DNA of 64,000 bases, from the NCBI GenBank assembly GCA_028274465.1, contig CM051455.1, positions 136,806,096 through 136,870,095 of the forward strand, written 5' to 3'. Source of the DNA: Plantago ovata. Its lineage: Eukaryota > Streptophyta > Magnoliopsida > Lamiales > Plantaginaceae. Below are positions 46,480-57,802 of the stretch, piece by piece. Position numbers and translations under genes: made by a program. Position 1 is the first letter of the stretch. Each line of letters begins with the position of its first letter. A model generated the notes under the pieces. That model was not told the DNA's origin, did no database searches, and saw only the letters and a program-made list of their open reading frames with translations.

Positions 46480-49400
46480 AGATCAGTGTCTAGTTAATGT
46501 GGTAAAGGTAATACTTACAAGTCCTGTTTATAAACTACGTACTTTGAATTAATACTACATGCATGTTCAAGTTGGTAAGTAAATCATGCATCTATTAATG
46601 CTAACAAACTTCATAATATTGCTTCTCACCTAACCAGTCATTATGTACTTGCCTGTGAGTCTATAACCAATCCTCAACTAAAAATAAATATATTATGCAT
46701 GAGTAGTTAGTTAGTTTCTGTGATATTTTGACAGATGAATGATCACTACTTGCATAATATGAACCCCATTGGACATTGGTGTGGATACAAAACTGGTACT
46801 ATGAACTTAGCTTATAATATGTCACTGGAATTCCTACAAAATGTAACCATAATACTAGTACATTATCATATATACTACCAAATGAATTGAAATGCACATA
46901 TGTCGAATTTGTTTGCTTTAAGTTAAGCAATCAAATTCATTAGTTTCTTCTGTCATGTGCAGTTTGAACTTTGAACATTATAATTAATGTTTAGTCCATT
47001 TAACAGTAACTTAAATTGAAAAGTTGATAGATAGCATATTAAACCACCTAATATTAATTGAGAAGTTGATGATTAGCAAACCAATCACACCAAGTCAGCA
47101 ACCCAGTCTCCATACTTCTTATCCTTTAGTCCTATTCTACATCTTCACAGCAATGCATGCTCCCTTTTTCTTTGTCTTTCTAGTAATGTAATTCCCGACC
47201 TATTGCTTGGAGAAAACGTATTACTAATGAGTTGCACTTCGTATTACCATGCTCCGTTTTGAGAATGATCTTATTCATAGTAATGTATGCTCCCTTTTTG
47301 ATCAATTACATTACTAGGAAGACACCAAGCAAAAACGTATTACCAATGGTCTTATTAATTTTGTTTTATCAAATAGTAATAATATATCAGTGATTCCTAA
47401 GAATCCAATTCCTTCCCTTACAAAGTTACCTTCTTCAGTCCTAATAATAAATAATAAGACCAAACCCTTCCCTGCATGGAGAATGCTGTGCATGTTGAGC
47501 TATCACAATTCGAACAGAACTCAAAACATTTGAGAAGGCAATTTCCGAGCACAGCAGATTTTTGAACAACAGAACCTGTTACATATCCAAAACATTGTTT
47601 AGCAAACACACTTGGTTCACATTACGTTTCCTGAAGATAAATTCATTCCTAGCTGTCCAGAGTCCAGAACAACCACCAAAAGATAGCAACATTTATCTGG
47701 AAAAAAAAACAAATTCATAAATGCTGCTATTTACTTGTATATTTATTTCTCATAGTATATGTTATGGTACAAAAACCAAGTTTAAAGGCATTATTAATTA
47801 TAATTGTCATGTACATTAATCTTAATTCTTAGCATGATACTATGCTTCGAGTATATTTTATGTATATATACTTCTGGCCTAATTTGTGCCAATTAACATT
47901 GATCACATCTAATATTGATTTCAGATTAAAACTGACCAGTGATCATGAGATAATTAATCTAAGTTGTGAGCATTAAAAAGCTATAAAGAATTACTACTTA
48001 TTTCCTTCTGATTTTTTTTTTTTCTTTTTCTAGTTACGTACTAGACATCACCTCTGATCTGGAAAAACAGGACTTGGTTTAATCTTCATTTTATATACTT
48101 GATGTTGTTCATCTCTTGTATTCTGTTTCTTTGTCATGTTATGTTAGCTTTATGAAGTAGCAATTGCAGTCACTCGGCTGGTTGCACTGTGGAAGTAGTA
48201 GTCATGCATTTTCACGGATGCTTTAAAAAATTGAATTTGACAGGACTGCCTACACCTTAGCAGCAATGTGAAATTATTAACATAAACATATATATCAGCC
48301 TGTGCTCTCCTATTTATCATAACTGCCAGCTTAATTTCTTAAAAGTTTTAATATGGAAAATGATAAGCACGACCGTCACACAATCGAAAAGCAACCAAAC
48401 ATTCTAATGTTTTTGTGGTTTTGAAAGAAGGGAGAGGCCGCAATATTAGTTCATAACGTTCTCTTTCCAAATTAGCTGATATGGCCCCAGGAGGAGATAG
48501 GACTGCTATCAGGTTGTCCGACATGGAAATTACTGATATCACTCTAGAACTATGAACCGAGTGATTTAAGGTATAAACACACAGTAAGTCAGTAATCAAT
48601 TTCGCATTGGTACCAAATACTGCAGTATTAGCCATCATCTATGTTTACTTTCTGGAATTGAATAACACTTGAGATCGAATTGAAAGTAATTCATCTATGT
48701 TGTAGTTGACATAATTAGTGCAATTTGCATTTCTAATTGCCATTTATTTAGCTCATTGAATCATTGAGGTGTAGCCATTCATCTATAGATGTTACTATAA
48801 TTTATTTAGACCTAAAAAACTGACAACGGAATATGACAACTGATAAGTATTACAAGCAGTTAGGTTTATAGAGCTGTAATCATTGAGCTTTAGTGTAAAC
48901 CCATATCTACAGCCTATAGGAGATCGATCGAGCATCCAGCAGGATGATCTACTATGTACCAGGTATGGTTTTGTTTTAAAGATGTAAGTTCTGTTTTGTA
49001 TGGCCTGTTTCCAATCAGAAGAAGAAACTGCTTCTTCATAAGACCTCAGTATTGATCATGAGACTAGGAGAATAAGCTCTATGATCTGGAGCTAGTATGT
49101 CATAATTCACAAAATTGCAACTGTTGTCCTCCTAACAGGTACTTTGGTATGAACATGCTTACGTCTCCTCTCATGATCATAAACTATGTATAGGTGGTGA
49201 TGAAAGAGTTTGAACATGCTTACGTCTCCTCTCATCAACATGCTTACATCTGGAATACCATTGTTAGAAGAATCTGAAATTCTGAGAATCAGAACCTATA
49301 TCATCAGGAGAAGAAAAAATTGATAACACACTGTAAGGCAGTTCTCATTCTCGCACCAGTACCAAAAACTGCAGTGAATAGGAGTTACTTTCTGGAATAA

Positions 49401-49680
49401 CTACTCTCAAGATTCAATGGATGATTTCATCATTGAAAATTGAATCAAGTTTCCTGTTTCTCTAGCTTACATTCATTCCACCTTATACTTCTATTAGAAT
49501 CATAAAGTTAACCTTTGGATACAGAATTGATAACACACAAACCACAATACCAGAAACTGGAGTTAATTCATTAACCATCAATTTTTTAGGAGTTGATTTC
49601 CGATCATGAAGTTGTGCAATTTATATCACCGATAATATTACCACAATGGGGCTACAGACATGGTAATATATATAAATTGA
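46480..49680. other. Spacer, no gene recognised
   Basis: AT-rich. Near 47,160-47,350 the motif CTAGTAATGTAATT and its inverse AATTACATTACTAG recur beside AAAACGTATTAC(T/C)AATG, a small palindromic repeat. About 48,560-48,700 and 49,330-49,470 share diverged segments (ACCAAATACTGCAGT / ACCAAAAACTGCAGT, TTACTTTCTGGAAT). The minus frame 48,348-48,638 has no domain I know. Confidence 0.4.
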
Positions 49681-49684
49681 CAGC

Positions 49685-50455
49685 TTTTGAGTAATCTGTA
49701 AACAAGGCTTGGATCGATTCACTTAGAAATCGATAAACTCTTCATAGTTTTTTCTAGTCTAATCATTATACTCAACAGGTAAAATCTAGAATAATTAATG
49801 TGATAGGATATTTAAGGACAAGAAAAAGGTGATAATATTCTGTTCATTGGATCCACACTAGTGTTGGAGACCAGAGTGGCGATCGAGTAGCATTGAGCTG
49901 GGCCTAAAAACTATACACCAAAGAGTTCAACTACTACTTTCTTTCTCATGTAATCATGCACGCAACAATTAAAGTAAAACTATCAAAACTAATCAACTAG
50001 AGTATTATTCAGGATCTATTATTTGATGAAACTAGTAGTAATTCTCATTTTCTGTCTGCAGCAGAAATGTGTTGAGTTTGACTACCCTTCTTTGTTTGTT
50101 TCCTCGATTTTGTCTGCACAATCAACTGCTGCAGGGGTCATGCGCTCCATGGTCAAGACCTCGAATTTCTTTCTTGATACTTCAACTACACTACCAAATT
50201 TTCAGGTTTGTAAGCTCTCCGGCAGCAACAGTTGCTGCTACAGCAGGGATAACAGGTAAGGAACTGTCCCGCACGTACACATGGGAGCCAAAGGAGGGTG
50301 AGATCAGTGACTCAGGCCTCAAGTGTTGGTTGGCTGAAAGCACACATTTCCCAGCTTGTTCTTTATTTTATGAAAGAACTGGAGGAGATCCCACTGGAGA
50401 TAGGATATATAGGTACACTGCAGTAGTTGATTGTAAACGTATGCAAAAGTAATGT
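49685..50455 (+). pseudogene. Unidentified secreted-protein-like locus, copy 1
   Basis: From 50,069 a frame reads MLSLTTLLCLFPRFCLHNQ and can stay open to 50,452 (CWLAESTHFPACSLFYERTG...AVVDCKRMQK, Cys-containing). A splice alternative is AATTTTCAG|GTTTGTAAGC...GATAACAG|GTAAGG. The 5' flank and start are duplicated at 51,340-52,215. Against copy 2 the leader has a frameshift (TTGTTTGTTTCC...), so the signal peptide is probably damaged. I do not recognise a family; the shape is that of a small secreted Cys-containing protein. Confidence 0.35.
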
Positions 50456-51075
50456 GAATGAATCAGCTGCAGGCTGCAGCATTTGTTTTGTGGCTTTCTT
50501 TTTAATTTTTTGTTTAATTGCCTGGGTGTTTTTTGGTTTTATTTCATATATGAATTTGTTGTTTATTTAAAGAGAACATTGTAGAGTCAATAATAATATA
50601 AAGAAGCCGATTGAAAATTACTCAAAATTAACACAGTATACCAGCAGAGGAAAATTAATTGAGAAGAATAACAGAGGTATATACAAGAGTGTACATATAT
50701 ATATGTATTACGTATACCTTGTTGGCTTGTTCTCTAACTTAGTTGTTGATGGCGCTGGGTTTCTCTTCCAGTGCATGCAGTAGCCTGATGCTGGCTCGCC
50801 GAAGCACGTGTGTTCAATCAATCAATTTTACGTTTCTTTTCTTTGTTCCTAATTTCTAGGGCTCTTGTGCAATCCAATTTGGAAATTTCTCACTTTACAA
50901 CTTCGTTTCAAACACAAGAAGTGGCGGGAACCTTTTACATCCAATTTTAATTCCCCAAATCACCTTAACCATATATAATTGATCAAAGTATGGAATTAAC
51001 ACAAATTGATCAAGAAAGATTATATACAAACCAAACAAAACCAAGCCCTCAACTACTCTTTAATTGACGAATGGA

Positions 51076-51252
51076 ATGGAGCTCTGTTATCTACTTTTTC
51101 TCTTTATCTTCAGCGTCTGTGAATTACTAGTGTTCTGTTATGGTTACAAGAAAGAAACAAGTGAAACCAATTTATGTGAACTACTACTAGCTAGCTACCT
51201 AGCTAGAAACCGCAGTGATCAGCTGATTGAATTCAACAGATACTACCTGTAA
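51076..51252 (+). CDS. Short hydrophobic-leader ORF, unrecognised
   Basis: A 58-codon frame from ATG at 51,076: MELCYLLFLFIFSVCELLVF then CYGYKKETSE... ending NRYYL. The start looks like a signal peptide or membrane anchor. No family recognised, no duplicated partner and no supporting splice signals. It may be a chance frame. Confidence 0.2.
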   Translation: MELCYLLFLFIFSVCELLVFCYGYKKETSETNLCELLLASYLARNRSDQLIEFNRYYL

Positions 51253-51339
51253 CATACTAACTGCTTTTCCTGTCTCTAGGCTCTACCTAACTTCAAATCT
51301 CAACCATCCCATTAGTTCCACCTCATTCACCGCTGCTGA

Positions 51340-52240
51340 GAAATCTGTTAAACAAGGCTTGGACGATTAGTTCGACCTCATTCACTTAGAAATCAATATA
51401 CTCTTCACTGTTTTGCAAGTCTAATCATTATACTCAACATGTAAAATCTAGAAAAATTATAGGAAATTAAAGAACAAGAAAAAGGTGTGAAGATTTTTTC
51501 TCACAATTAAAACAATTAACATTCATAAAATACAAATCATTAAGTAATACAAGAACATTGAGATTTGAGAGGTACAATACAAAGTTCACATTCTGATTAA
51601 AACTCAGCAGGAGTAGTATTGTTTATTGATTTGGATCCACAGCTAACTAGCCTTGGAGAGCAGACTGGCCTAAAAACGTTACAGCACAAAGTTCAACTAC
51701 TACTAGTAGTATTTATTTATTTTCATATGCAAACCAAATGATCAAATATTACAAATTGAAAATGGTACTAAATAAGTGCTGATAAAATTAAAAAATATAC
51801 CTCAGCAGTATTGAAATTATTCAACAGTAATAATTCAGAGAAAGGATATCATTTCAAAAATAGGCCTTGCCTTGCCTTGCATGTGTTTCCGTTAGGTCCC
51901 AGCATTTGCTCATTAAATCCTGTAAACAACAAAATAAAACAATAAAAATGAATCGACTAGAGTACCTCATCAGGATCTGTTATTTGATGAAATTAATAGT
52001 AATTCTCAACTGACCTGGCATGTAGAGTAGAGAGATACTTGAGTCAATACATCACAGATCACTCTCATTTTCTGTCAGCAGCAGAAATGCTGAGTTTCAC
52101 TATCCTTGTTTCTTCCATTCTGTTTTGCCTTGATTTTGTCTGCACAACCAATTGCAGCAGGGGTCATGCTGATGCACTCCATGGTCAAGACAATGCTACA
52201 CTACCATCTGTGTAACTGTATCTAGCGGAATACTTCTCCC
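51340..52240 (+). pseudogene. Unidentified secreted-protein-like locus, copy 2
   Basis: A diverged duplicate of copy 1: AACAAGGCTTGGA...TTCACTTAGAAATC, CTAATCATTATACTCAACA.GTAAAATCTAGA, GATCTGTTATTTGATGAAA, then the coding start. From ATG at 52,087 it encodes a 42-residue peptide MLSFTILVSSILFCLDFVCT, TNCSRGHADALHGQDNATLP, SV and a stop. The leader is a convincing signal peptide. The rest of the gene seen in copy 1 (Cys-rich part) is not recognisable after it. Probably a truncated copy, or a very small secreted peptide. Confidence 0.35.
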
Positions 52241-53038
52241 CTTTGCAGATAATGCATAATACTTGCAAGATGCAACATACATGGGTTCTCTTCTATATAT
52301 GTAACTGTCATTAATCATCTCCTGCTTTAGAATACTTAAGTTGATAGGACCAAAACTATTCGATCCTAGAACACCAGCAAACTATTTCATTAGCTGTGAA
52401 TTTCAGATTCACTTGAAGTGTGATCAAAAGAAGGCCAAGTTTGAAGACGATGGCCTCTCTCCTGCATACGTGTATGTATATATGTAGCACAATATTCCCT
52501 CAAAATTGAGAATCATGTTGACACTTACAGAATTGATAAGATATTCAGATGGAATACTATCAGGTTAATTCATGAACATGGTCTGTCACACTGTCACATA
52601 TAGAAATGCATGGGCTGAATTACTGAATGGTATATACATATTGAACAACTAAAATTCATGAACTTACGAATTAGTTCTATCAGAAATTAAAAAAAGAAAC
52701 AAAAACAGTGGAGACCAGAAAATAAATGTCATTCAAACTTACTGATCAAACAAGGTTACAAGGGGACAAGAAGATAAATTTTGATCTTTTATCCAAGTTC
52801 ATGCAAAAAAACTGATCTTAATAACTTCACAGTCACCCCTCAAAACTGAGTTTTAGCAAACAATGTAGTAATAGTATAATAATAGATGAAGTAATCACTG
52901 TAAGTGGCTACTTATCTTCTTCTAACAAATGGGCGCTACAGACAACAAGCAGCCTGACAATCCAATAGTTCTGTATCCAATGAAAAAACCGATCCTCTGC
53001 ATGTACGACGACAAGCAGCATAACAATCTTCAAAACTG

Positions 53039-54145
53039 TTATTTTCTCTTTTTCTTTGACTTGTTCGGCTTCGCATCCTCCTTCAATGATGAAATTTCCT
53101 GTTTTTTCACCAATCCATTCTCTTCTTTGTTATCTCGCTCCTCCTTAACTCTTGCTTCCTTCGATTTCTTTGATTTCTCGCATTCCTTCAATGACTGCAT
53201 TTCCTCTTTCGCCTCTGATCCAAACTCTTCTTCACCATTTTCCTCCAGTTTTATATTCTTTGACTTTTCACCCTCCGATGCAGGCATTCCCTTCTCTTCC
53301 TTGTTATCTTGCTCCTCCCTAACTCTTGCTTTCTTCGACTTCTTTAATTTGTCACCATCCTTCAACGAAGGCATTTCCTCTTTCACATCCACTCCGAACT
53401 CTTCTTTAACATTTCCCTCCAATTTCACATTCTTCGGCCTTTCATCCCCCGCCAATGTGGACATTTCCTTGTTATCCTCCTCCCTAACTCTTGATTTCTT
53501 CGACTTCTTCGACCTTTTGACCTCCACATCATTCAAAACCATTTCCTCCTCATCCTTCACCTCTCCAATCTTCCTCTTCATATCACTCCTCTCCACCCGA
53601 TTCCACGAATCCAAATTCCTATCCAGCCACCGCACACACCCCGTATCCTCACCCACCATACTCCCTGTAACATGAAGCGTCTCCCCATCGAAACACTTAA
53701 CCCTAAACCTCAAAATTGTCCCTACTCTCACCTTATGCTTCTTACTCAACCGACTCACATACTCTCGCTTACCACTCCTAAACCTAAATTCACCCCTAAC
53801 ATCCTCTCTAGCAATCGAAGCAGATGCAAAACCTAGAACAACAGCATTAATCGCGTGTGAGGTGATAGAAACCACCTCACCTTCAACAAGCATATCAGGC
53901 TTAGGGCTAAACATCAACAAATCAGCTCTCAATTGGACGCCTAAATTAGGAGTGATTCCAGGGACAATATGAGCTAAATTGCTGCTGATTTTAGGATCGT
54001 AAGCTAAAATGACACCGTCTAAGGATTCGTTGTAGGTAAAGAGAAGAGAACTGAGCTCACCGAGGATAGCGTCTCCGGGAGAACTCGCCTTGGAGGGATG
54101 GAGATAGACGACTAGATTGGCTCGGCTTTGATTGAGTCCCTCCAT
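53039..54145 (-). CDS. DNA-directed RNA polymerase I subunit RPA43-like protein
   Basis: Single exon, 368 aa. The N-terminal 165 residues fit the RPB7/RPA43-type fold: VVYLHPSKASSPGDAILGEL, ESLDGVILAYD, then the OB/S1-like part LRADLLMFSPKPDMLVEGEV, VVSITSHAINAVVLGFASAS, REDVRGEFRFRSGK and GTILRFRVKCFDGETLHVTG. The RPB7-like stalk of RNA polymerase I helps recruit the enzyme to rRNA genes in the nucleolus. From about 185 on it is Lys/Glu-rich with roughly 57-residue repeats (KKSKKxRVREExDNKEE ... EEFGxxxKEEMxSLK), ending KPNKSKKKRK. Such basic/acidic tails suit a nucleolar protein. The start ATG at 54,145 opens directly into the conserved domain. A long open frame on the opposite strand (52,929-53,675) is a shadow of this repeat. 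Confidence 0.88.
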   Translation of the reverse strand: MEGLNQSRANLVVYLHPSKASSPGDAILGELSSLLFTYNESLDGVILAYDPKISSNLAHIVPGITPNLGVQLRADLLMFSPKPDMLVEGEVVSITSHAINAVVLGFASASIAREDVRGEFRFRSGKREYVSRLSKKHKVRVGTILRFRVKCFDGETLHVTGSMVGEDTGCVRWLDRNLDSWNRVERSDMKRKIGEVKDEEEMVLNDVEVKRSKKSKKSRVREEDNKEMSTLAGDERPKNVKLEGNVKEEFGVDVKEEMPSLKDGDKLKKSKKARVREEQDNKEEKGMPASEGEKSKNIKLEENGEEEFGSEAKEEMQSLKECEKSKKSKEARVKEERDNKEENGLVKKQEISSLKEDAKPNKSKKKRK

Positions 54146-54199
54146 TGTTGTTGCAGAGAGAGAGAGAGTCTGTGAGCTCGATTAGGTTTTTTTTCAGTG

Positions 54200-55515
54200 C
54201 AACGGCGCGAGAAGATATATGATTACTGATAATGTTTAATTTATTACTTCATCCTTTCACTTGTGAAATATTTCGTTTATGCCCCGATACGGGTCGGGCA
54301 TTATTTCCAATTTTCCACTGGCTTTAATTTATTTCTTTAAACGACAAATATTACAACTACTCAATTTTAGGCTTCCACACTACTTTTAATATATTAATTT
54401 CAAAATATTTCATTACTTGATTATGCAACTTGTGAAAGTTTAGATCATTTGTACTTTGAGTGTTCTAAGTCCAACATGTGATTTTTTACTATGATGAAAG
54501 GTGTGGGATATGGTTGCAAGATTGTTAATCTTAGCAGCTCGATAGAATGTTTTAGTATGTTCATATTTTTTTCTGTTATAGTTGTTTTTTGAAACTGGTG
54601 CCTCACTAGGACTCGTTTAGTCCGGTTTATTGTTGAGTTGTGTAGTTGCAGGGTTGGATTTTGAGAGTCTCACAAGGTTTTGTCATTAGTTGCCTGTACA
54701 GTTTACAATCTAGCAAATAAACTGTGAAAAGCGTTGCACAAATATAATAGGTTGTTTCTTCTCCTTATACTCTTCTCTACCCCCTAAAAGAGTCATGATC
54801 GATGAAAAGAAGCACTGCCTCTTTAATGGCTTTGAATCTACCTGAGGTTGTTTGGCGAGTACGATCAGAGACTAAGTGTTTAGGGTCGGAATGACGAGGG
54901 CGCCTCTGCCTTGATCAGATTCTTGTTTGAAGATGCGATTGATTGTGTTGATAGTTTGTATCTGATTGTAGATCTTAGTTTGGATTTTTATAGAAGTTTT
55001 ACATTCGATGTATACTGTATATTTGCATAGTATTATATTGTCTCATGATTATCTTATATTATCTATGCTAATATTCCCATGAGCATATTATAGTTGTCAA
55101 GTACGTGAGAACTTGTGCAACGTATCATAACTCCGTAAATTGACCTCGTCTAAAGGTTATCGAGAAAGGGATATCGATGATATACGATAAGTCGATATGT
55201 GGCCTGCATCACTTCCTTAGAGGATATAGTCGATCTTACGGCTATAATGTACTAGACTTGTGATGGACACATAGGTACTCTTAGAGGAGCATTGGTATAC
55301 CCGCTAAGAAACCGTTTGGTAGATTTTATTTTTGTGTCTACGGGAGTATCGTTTTGTAGGGTGATGAAGTAGTCCTTCAACTTGAGGTCAATACACATCT
55401 CATGTGTGTATGTAGTGATGGGTTTTGACCATGACCAACGCTTGCACTCCATATGGGGTAGATATGGCATGTGTTGGGCAAATCATGAAATACATGGAGA
55501 TTGAATTCATTCCTC
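54200..55515. other. Spacer, no gene recognised
   Basis: Contains a SINE-tail fragment at 54,331-54,365 (TTTAAACGACAAATATTACA, ACTACT). Otherwise AT-rich DNA with no supported gene. Confidence 0.4.
54325..54370 (-). mobile_element. SINE 3'-end fragment
   Basis: AAACGACAAATATTACAACT on plus equals the RC tail of the SINE family seen complete at 38,196-38,327. Only about 40 bp remain. Confidence 0.5.
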
Positions 55516-55814
55516 AAATAGATTTAGCAAATTGCAGTTCAATCTTGTTTTATGTATGTAATGAGATTCAGATTCATTTTAAATTAACTTAATTACATAT
55601 GACACCCTCACTAAAGACCCACTTTTTTTTTTCAAAAAAAAAAACAACTTGTGCAAACAATTACATCCTGGCCCATTCCGAGCTCCGACGTTGACTCAGG
55701 CCATTTCCCTTTTTCCGTTTTGCTACAAACAAACACGCCCTTATTTGTATTCTTTACTTTTTTTTTCTATATTCTCTTTTCTTTACTCTCTTTTTATTTT
55801 TTTAAAATCTAACT

Positions 55815-56062
55815 CCGGCACCGGAGTTGACAGCTCCGATTGGAGCTTTGCCAGCCCCAATCGGAGCTGGGCAAAGCTCCAACCGTTGGAGCTTTGGCAG
55901 TTGCAATCGGAGATGTGTAACACAGCTACACAGCTCTGATTGGAGCTTTGCTAAAGCTCCGATTGGAGCTAACACAGCTCCAATCGATCGGAGTTGTGAC
56001 ACAACTCTGAGACACAACTCTGATTGGAGTTGTGCAAAGCTCCAATCGGAGCTGTTACTGTT
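55815..56062. repeat. Cluster 1 of AGCTCCGATTGGAGCT palindromes
   Basis: About ten imperfect palindromes of the type AGCTCCGATTGGAGCT or AGCTCCAATCGGAGCT, separated by TTGCC, GGGCAA, ACACAG and similar spacers. It starts ACTCCGGCACCGGAGT, also a palindrome. Confidence 0.85.
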
Positions 56063-56562
56063 CATCGTCTTCTTCAACCTTTTTTTTTTTTAATTGTTTT
56101 GAAAATAATTTGAGACTTATTTTAAATTACAAATTTTATAGGGTTTGTATAGTAATAATTTTGTGGATCATTTTGAAGTATAGTTAAATTTTTAGTGTTA
56201 ATTTGTAAAAAATAAAATATTTGGGATAGATGTGTAATAAATGAAAGGTTGTTTGGCCAATTTTAAAATCTAAAATTCAGGTGAGGGTAAAAATGACATT
56301 TTCAGCTCTTAGAGCGCTCAAAGTCAAACTCGTGGGCTACGATGTAATTAAATTTAGGAAAATTTACGCAGACTACCCCTCTTAGACACCCACTTTGCAT
56401 TTTTATCCCTCTTAGTTTGAGAATTACATCTAGCCCAATCTTTTCCAAAAAGTTTGACCAGCTTAAAACACAATTTTCTTTTTCTTGCTTCCAAACATGG
56501 CCTTACCAATAATTTTCATTTTTTCTTTTTTATTTCAATTTTTTTTTATCTTCTTCTTCGCA

Positions 56563-56784
56563 ATTCCGGTACCGGAGCTGACAGCTTCAATCGGAGTTGT
56601 AATCAGCTCCGACCAGAGCTGATTATTTACAGCTCTGGTCGGAGCTGATTACAGCTCCGACCAGAGCTATTTTTCAGCTCTGGTCGGAGCTGATTTACAG
56701 CTCCGACCAGAGTTGTTTTTCAGCTCTGGTTGGAGCTGTAAATCAGCTCTGATCAGAGTTGATAGCTTTTCCGGTACCGGAATT
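56563..56784. repeat. Cluster 2 of AGCTCCGACCAGAGCT palindromes
   Basis: About eight palindrome-like units alternate as CAGCTCCGACCAGAGCTG and CAGCTCTGGTCGGAGCTG with spacers ATTTA, ATTAC and TTTTT. The cluster is framed by TTCCGGTACCGGAGCT on the left and TTTTCCGGTACCGGAATT on the right, which are themselves palindromes. The whole cluster could fold on itself. Confidence 0.88.
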
Positions 56785-57379
56785 AAGAAGAAGAAGATAA
56801 AAAAAAAAAAAAAGACAAAAAATAAAATGGAGTTTTTTTGAATAAAAATTTGTTTGGGGTTTCTTTTTAAATAATTTTAAGTTTGTTTTGAAATATAAAT
56901 AAGTTATATAGGTTTATTTTAAATAATTTATAGTTAATTTGGTAAAAATGAAAATTTTAGAGTCAAATATACAATTACTATAAGTTGAAGCTGTTTGGTT
57001 CTGGAAAAAATCAGATTTTCAAACGAGGTTAAAATAGTCTTTTCCAGGGTTTAGTTCGTGAAAAGTCAAAGTCGCCGGGTTAGATGTAATTAATTTGTTC
57101 TAACAGGGTGGTCGATGTAATAAAAAATCTAAGAGGGATAAATTCGTAATATAAAAATCTAACAAGGGTACTGTACGTTATTTGCCCTTAAATTTATTTA
57201 GTGAGGGCTACGATGTAATAAATAATTTAGGTGGGCTAGGATGTAATAAATAAATTAGTAGGGGTACTAGATGTAATTTGCCCTTTTAAATTTTATTTTA
57301 TTATTATTATTATTTTGATGTGATGGGATTTAATAATATTATTTAGCAAATTGCAGTTCAATCTTCTTCTATTAATTTT

Positions 57380-57410
57380 TTATTAGAAATTGCGTCACAC
57401 GCGTAAGTAT
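57380..57410 (-). mobile_element. Possible Helitron-like 3' end
   Basis: On the minus strand ACGCGTGTGACGCAATTTCTAAT closely resembles the 26,519-26,550 end (GCGTGTGACGCAGTTCCTAGT), with CTAA|T at the expected place. The hairpin is less perfect here. Confidence 0.4.
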
Positions 57411-57639
57411 TACTGTGTTGTTGTCTATAGTGTTGTTATCGATAGTGTTGTTTTAGTGTGAAGCGTTTAACATGATGAAAGTATTAATATAATAGTTTAT
57501 TTCTACTAAAAGAAGTATTGTATTGACATTTAATTGGCATTGTATAATGTAATTATCTTTTATTATCTTTTATTATTTCGTAGTAACTGTGGAAGCCACT
57601 GATGATGATAGCATTGAAAATTGAAAATATATGGTTTAA

Positions 57640-57752
57640 ATAGTTAACCATTATAAATATTAAAATCTTGATTTATTGAATGTAGCTTTTGCCTGTTAAC
57701 CATTATAAATATCAAATCTTGACTTATTGAATGTAGCTTTTGCCTCAAAAGT
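57640..57752. repeat. 52-bp tandem duplication
   Basis: GTTAACCATTATAAATAT, then (T)(A)AA(A)TCTTGA(T/C)TTATTGAATG and TAGCTTTTGCCT occur twice in a row (about 57,643-57,694 and 57,696-57,746), just past the stop of the minus-strand exon. Confidence 0.8.
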
Positions 57753-57802
57753 TAACAATCTCTTACTTCATTGGCCGTTGACACAATTAACATTTACACA
57801 TC

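Larger units (their letters stand above)
55523..57365. repeat. Palindrome-cluster repeat block bracketed by a 24-bp direct repeat
   Basis: TTTAGCAAATTGCAGTTCAA then TCTT occurs exactly at 55,523-55,546 and 57,342-57,365. Between lie two related non-coding units (about 55,590-56,345 and 56,350-57,195). Each has ATTACATC(C/T)(T/A)(G)GCCC-like segments near the left end and GGGCTACGATGTAATTAAAT or AGATGTAATTAATTTG at the right, as inverted repeats. Each has a cluster of short palindromes in the middle, then a T-rich/AAATAATTTTA tract. Extra end-type pieces (GATGTAATAAATAAATTAG) follow to 57,280. It looks like nested or tandem copies of one non-autonomous family. Confidence 0.6.

Noticed and set aside
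52929-53675. 248-codon open frame on the plus strand (Phe/Ser-rich)
   Set aside because: It lies antisense to the repetitive Lys/Glu-rich tail of the RPA43-like gene. Antisense of AAG/GAA codons gives CTT/TTC (Leu/Phe) runs and few stops; no domain is present.
55802-56093. Frames with repeated SDWSFA / APIGA peptides
   Set aside because: Translation of the AGCTCCGATTGGAGCT palindrome cluster, not a peptide repeat protein.
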